Program-made: the position numbers and the translations under genes
Source of the DNA: Candidatus Melainabacteria bacterium
GTDB lineage: Bacteria; Actinomycetota; Actinomycetes; Mycobacteriales; Pseudonocardiaceae
Direction of reading: 5' to 3'
Length of the DNA: 9,129 nt
NCBI GenBank assembly: GCA_903970565.1
Contig: CAJCJE010000239.1
Span: forward strand, 1 to 9,129
Part shown: in pieces, positions 7,656 through 9,129 of the stretch
Numbering within the stretch: the first letter of the stretch is position 1
Layout of the letters: every line of letters starts with the position of its first letter
Notes under the pieces: model-generated
Told to the model about the DNA's origin: nothing
Databases searched by the model: none
The model's input: the letters and a program-made list of their open reading frames with translations, nothing else

Positions 7656-7896
7656 TTGTGTCTGCGTGGGGCACGGCCCCACGCCCCCATCGCCGGGCGC
7701 GGCCTCGGACCCCGCAGGTTCACATTTGACGGGTAGGCCCGGGTTTGCGCGGAGCAGGTGGTTCGTCCGCTTCATGGTGGCGGGGCTCGCTTCGCATCGC
7801 GGGTTGAGGGCCCGCATCGCCGGCTGTACCTGCCGTCCATCCGTTTTGTCCGGCTGTTGTTTCGTGGGCCGGCGCTTCGGTGATTTGTGATGTGAA
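7656..7896. other. Gene-free stretch between the tRNA terminator and the DUF4436 gene
   Basis: No reading frame here looks like a protein; the open frames overlap the tRNA or its hairpin. A second hairpin, GCGTGGGG/CCCCACGC with a 5-nt loop (7664-7671, 7677-7684), follows the terminator. A weaker GCGGG/CCCGC hairpin is near 7799-7815. Either could end minus-strand transcription from the DUF4436 gene, but neither has a T-run on that strand. Confidence 0.6.
7664..7684. repeat. 8-bp inverted repeat with 5-nt loop
   Basis: GCGTGGGG (7664-7671) and CCCCACGC (7677-7684) form a perfect GC-rich stem around CACGG. It lies nine bases beyond the tRNA terminator hairpin. It may be a backup terminator or a roadblock between the converging tRNA and DUF4436 transcripts. 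It has no T-run. Confidence 0.55.
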
Positions 7897-8805
7897 TTAC
7901 GTCGAAGGCTTGCGGTTGTTCTCGACCAACACGCCGCAGGCCGCGACCAGGCCCAGGCTGATCGCGACGATCGCCTCCGCCCACAGGAACGATGCGTAGT
8001 CCAACAGCGAGCCGATCGGCGGTAGGCCGGGAACGGCGTTGCGCACGGCCACCAAGGCGAACAGCGTCGCCGCCATCCAGCCCATCGCCGGCCAGATCAG
8101 ACCTCGCCGCTGCCGGACGATGATCCAGGCCGCGCCGAGGACCGACAAAGCCAATATCCACATCGCGGCCATCAGAAACCAGGCGAAGATGAACGTGCCC
8201 CTGGATCGTTCGATTCGCAGTCCGATAGCGGCGCTGCCACTATCCACGTTGGCCCCGATGGCCTTGGTGAGGAAGAACGGGTCCGCATTGCGGAAGGTCA
8301 GCGAAATCGGTATCGGCTCGCTGTTGATCGAAGCGTAGAAACCGACCGTGGTGGTGTATCGGTCGAACGGATAGTCCGACACGATTCCGGTGTCCAGGCC
8401 GACTGAGATGTTCTGCGCGGAGATTCGCTCCCGAGCCGGGAAGTGCAGCGTGGTGTTGGTCAGTGAGGACGTCTCGATCACCAGGTCCCGCGACGGGCTG
8501 GAGTCGTCGCCGTCGTCGGTGAGCGTGCCGTGCGGAGTGACCAGCACGATCAGCGCGAGTTGCCGGGCGCTGGCGTCCATCCGCTGGAGGGTCACGTCGA
8601 TGTCCAGCCGGTTGGCGGCGGTGTCCGTGCCGGTCTGGTACTCCGTGGAGTGCACGTCGCGCTCGTTGACGTAGCCGAATATGCCGAGCCCGCAGAGCGC
8701 GGCGATAATGATGATCAGCACTAATGGAGTAATGACGGCGCGTCGTGCGATCCTCGTCCGACTTCGCGTCGGATTTTCTTGATCGGGTACGTCGTCCTCG
8801 GCCAT
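7897..8805 (-). CDS. DUF4436-type four-helix membrane protein, function unknown
   Basis: Protein of 302 aa. A charged cytoplasmic N-terminus (1-22) leads into one transmembrane helix (about 23-45), then a roughly 155-residue outer domain (46-202), then three more helices (about 204-230, 235-254 and 268-293) and a short polar tail. The outer domain contains DYPFDRYTTT (144-153) and a Pro-rich strand near 163-170. This layout and motif fit the DUF4436 family as I remember it from mycobacteria and relatives; no role is known to me. No enzyme motif is visible. ATG 8805 is the first start after an in-frame stop and has no clear Shine-Dalgarno sequence, so the message may be leaderless or the start may be weak. 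It is convergent with tRNA-Leu, divergent from the putative gene at the right edge, and not part of the fha operon. Confidence 0.88.
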   Translation of the reverse strand: MAEDDVPDQENPTRSRTRIARRAVITPLVLIIIIAALCGLGIFGYVNERDVHSTEYQTGTDTAANRLDIDVTLQRMDASARQLALIVLVTPHGTLTDDGDDSSPSRDLVIETSSLTNTTLHFPARERISAQNISVGLDTGIVSDYPFDRYTTTVGFYASINSEPIPISLTFRNADPFFLTKAIGANVDSGSAAIGLRIERSRGTFIFAWFLMAAMWILALSVLGAAWIIVRQRRGLIWPAMGWMAATLFALVAVRNAVPGLPPIGSLLDYASFLWAEAIVAISLGLVAACGVLVENNRKPST

Positions 8806-8849
8806 TGCGGTTATTCGAGCATGTTTCCGGACACCGCGCCGGACGAAGA

Positions 8850-8879
8850 TCGGTATCGCGCAAAGTGACGATTGTGCAA
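8850..8879 (-). promoter_or_regulatory. Possible promoter of the DUF4436 gene
   Basis: On the minus strand TTGCAC (8879-8874) is followed after 18 bp by TACCGA (8855-8850). The -35 is good, but the -10 lacks the final T of TAnnnT. It would give a leader of about 40 nt before ATG 8805. Tentative. Confidence 0.33.
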
Positions 8880-8944
8880 CGGCGACTCATGGCCACCCAC
8901 CGCCCGCTCACCCGAATGGCCGCACCGCTGGGCTGATACCCGAT

Positions 8945-8977
8945 GACCGGTCGCCGACCGGTTACCGACCGCCCGCC
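8945..8977. repeat. Three tandem 11-bp repeats, possible operator
   Basis: GACCGGTCGCC (8945-8955), GACCGGTTACC (8956-8966) and GACCGCCCGCC (8967-8977) follow one another without gaps. They share GACCG at the start and CC at the end. The first contains the palindrome GACCGGTC. The 11-bp period places each copy on nearly the same face of the helix, as in clustered regulator sites. They lie between the divergent DUF4436 gene and the gene expected at the right edge. Confidence 0.6.
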
Positions 8978-8978
8978 A

Positions 8979-9011
8979 CCGTCGATCGCAGGAAGGACAT
9001 CGACTCGACGG
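8979..9011. repeat. Inverted repeat CCGTCGA-N19-TCGACGG
   Basis: The 7-bp arms at 8979-8985 and 9005-9011 are perfect complements, 19 bp apart. They follow the 11-bp repeat cluster directly. This could be a spaced operator or a weak RNA stem; a chance match in GC-rich DNA is possible. Confidence 0.4.
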
Positions 9012-9091
9012 CGGGACCTTTACTTCCTGGTACTCAATTCACAGCACATCAGTTCGCGGCGGTCGAATCCCCGGCCGAAACGAACGGCATG

Positions 9092-9107
9092 TACCGGCCA
9101 AGCGGTA
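9092..9107. promoter_or_regulatory. Inverted repeat TACCG-N6-CGGTA before the edge-gene ribosome site
   Basis: TACCG (9092-9096) and CGGTA (9103-9107) flank GCCAAG and end four bases before AGGGAGG. CGGTAACC (9103-9110) is the exact reverse complement of GGTTACCG at 8960-8967 in the tandem repeats. It could be a regulator site or an RNA stem next to the ribosome site. Confidence 0.4.
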
Positions 9108-9125
9108 ACCAGGGAGGCGACCTCA

Positions 9126-9129
9126 GTGA
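9126..9129 (+). CDS. Probable start of a plus-strand gene running off the right edge
   Basis: Only GTG and one further base are inside the window. The call rests on the ribosome site AGGGAGG (9111-9117), one of the best Shine-Dalgarno matches in the window, placed 8 nt before GTG 9126. The product cannot be known from here. Confidence 0.4.

Larger units (their letters stand above)
8806..9125. other. Divergent intergenic region
   Basis: These 320 bp lie between the DUF4436 ATG and a likely plus-strand GTG at 9126. They hold a tentative minus-strand promoter (8850-8879), the 11-bp repeats (8945-8977), an inverted repeat (8979-9011) and the IR plus ribosome site at 9092-9117. The only open frames are short antisense runs that extend into the neighbouring gene and resemble no protein I know. 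I could not find a convincing plus-strand -35/-10 pair. Confidence 0.6.

Noticed and set aside
7446..7890. Plus- and minus-strand small ORFs over the tRNA and its hairpin
   Set aside because: They read through tRNA-Leu and the terminator stem, have no homology I recognise and have no ribosome site.
8745..8936. 63-codon plus-strand ORF upstream of and overlapping the DUF4436 start
   Set aside because: It is antisense to the DUF4436 N-terminus and covers its likely promoter. The Arg-rich composition is typical of a shadow frame.

Overview
The window is high-GC actinobacterial DNA. It carries the cell-envelope signalling and elongation operon fhaA-fhaB-pstP-rodA-pbpA-pknA, all on the minus strand and read from about 7402 down through the left edge. 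This order, with a divergent tRNA-Leu just upstream of fhaA, is the one I know from Mycobacterium tuberculosis (Rv0020c to Rv0015c). Protein details such as the short Gly/Tyr/Gln FhaA linker and the sequence-divergent PknA linker suggest a non-mycobacterial member of Mycobacteriales, most likely Nocardia or a relative. The genus is inferred from recalled sequences, not from a search.

Right to left along the operon: fhaA (7402-6305) encodes a scaffold with a DUF2662 N-terminus and a C-terminal FHA domain. fhaB (6227-5769) encodes a membrane-anchored FHA protein. pstP (5772-4321) encodes the PP2C phosphatase that reverses Ser/Thr kinase signalling. rodA (4321-2849) encodes a SEDS peptidoglycan glycosyltransferase. 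pbpA (2852-1347) encodes its partner class B transpeptidase. pknA (1344 to beyond base 1) encodes the Ser/Thr kinase and is cut by the left edge; pknB would be expected next. From fhaB to pknA every junction overlaps or is separated by two bases, so the products are probably translationally coupled. The logic is a kinase/phosphatase pair, two phosphothreonine readers and one polymerase/crosslinker pair for septal and lateral wall growth.

Between fhaA and the tRNA lies a 117-bp divergent promoter region. tRNA-Leu(CAG) occupies 7520-7602 on the plus strand and is followed at once by a perfect 17-bp hairpin. About 240 bp without a gene follow. Next comes a minus-strand four-helix membrane protein of the DUF4436 type (8805-7897).

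The right end (8806-9125) is a 320-bp divergent intergenic region. It holds three tandem 11-bp repeats, two inverted repeats and a strong ribosome binding site before a GTG at 9126, so a plus-strand gene probably starts at the very edge.

I see no phage, transposon, CRISPR or obviously new defence-type system. The most unusual features are a glutamine-rich juxtamembrane linker in PknA and the 11-bp-phased repeat cluster at the right end.
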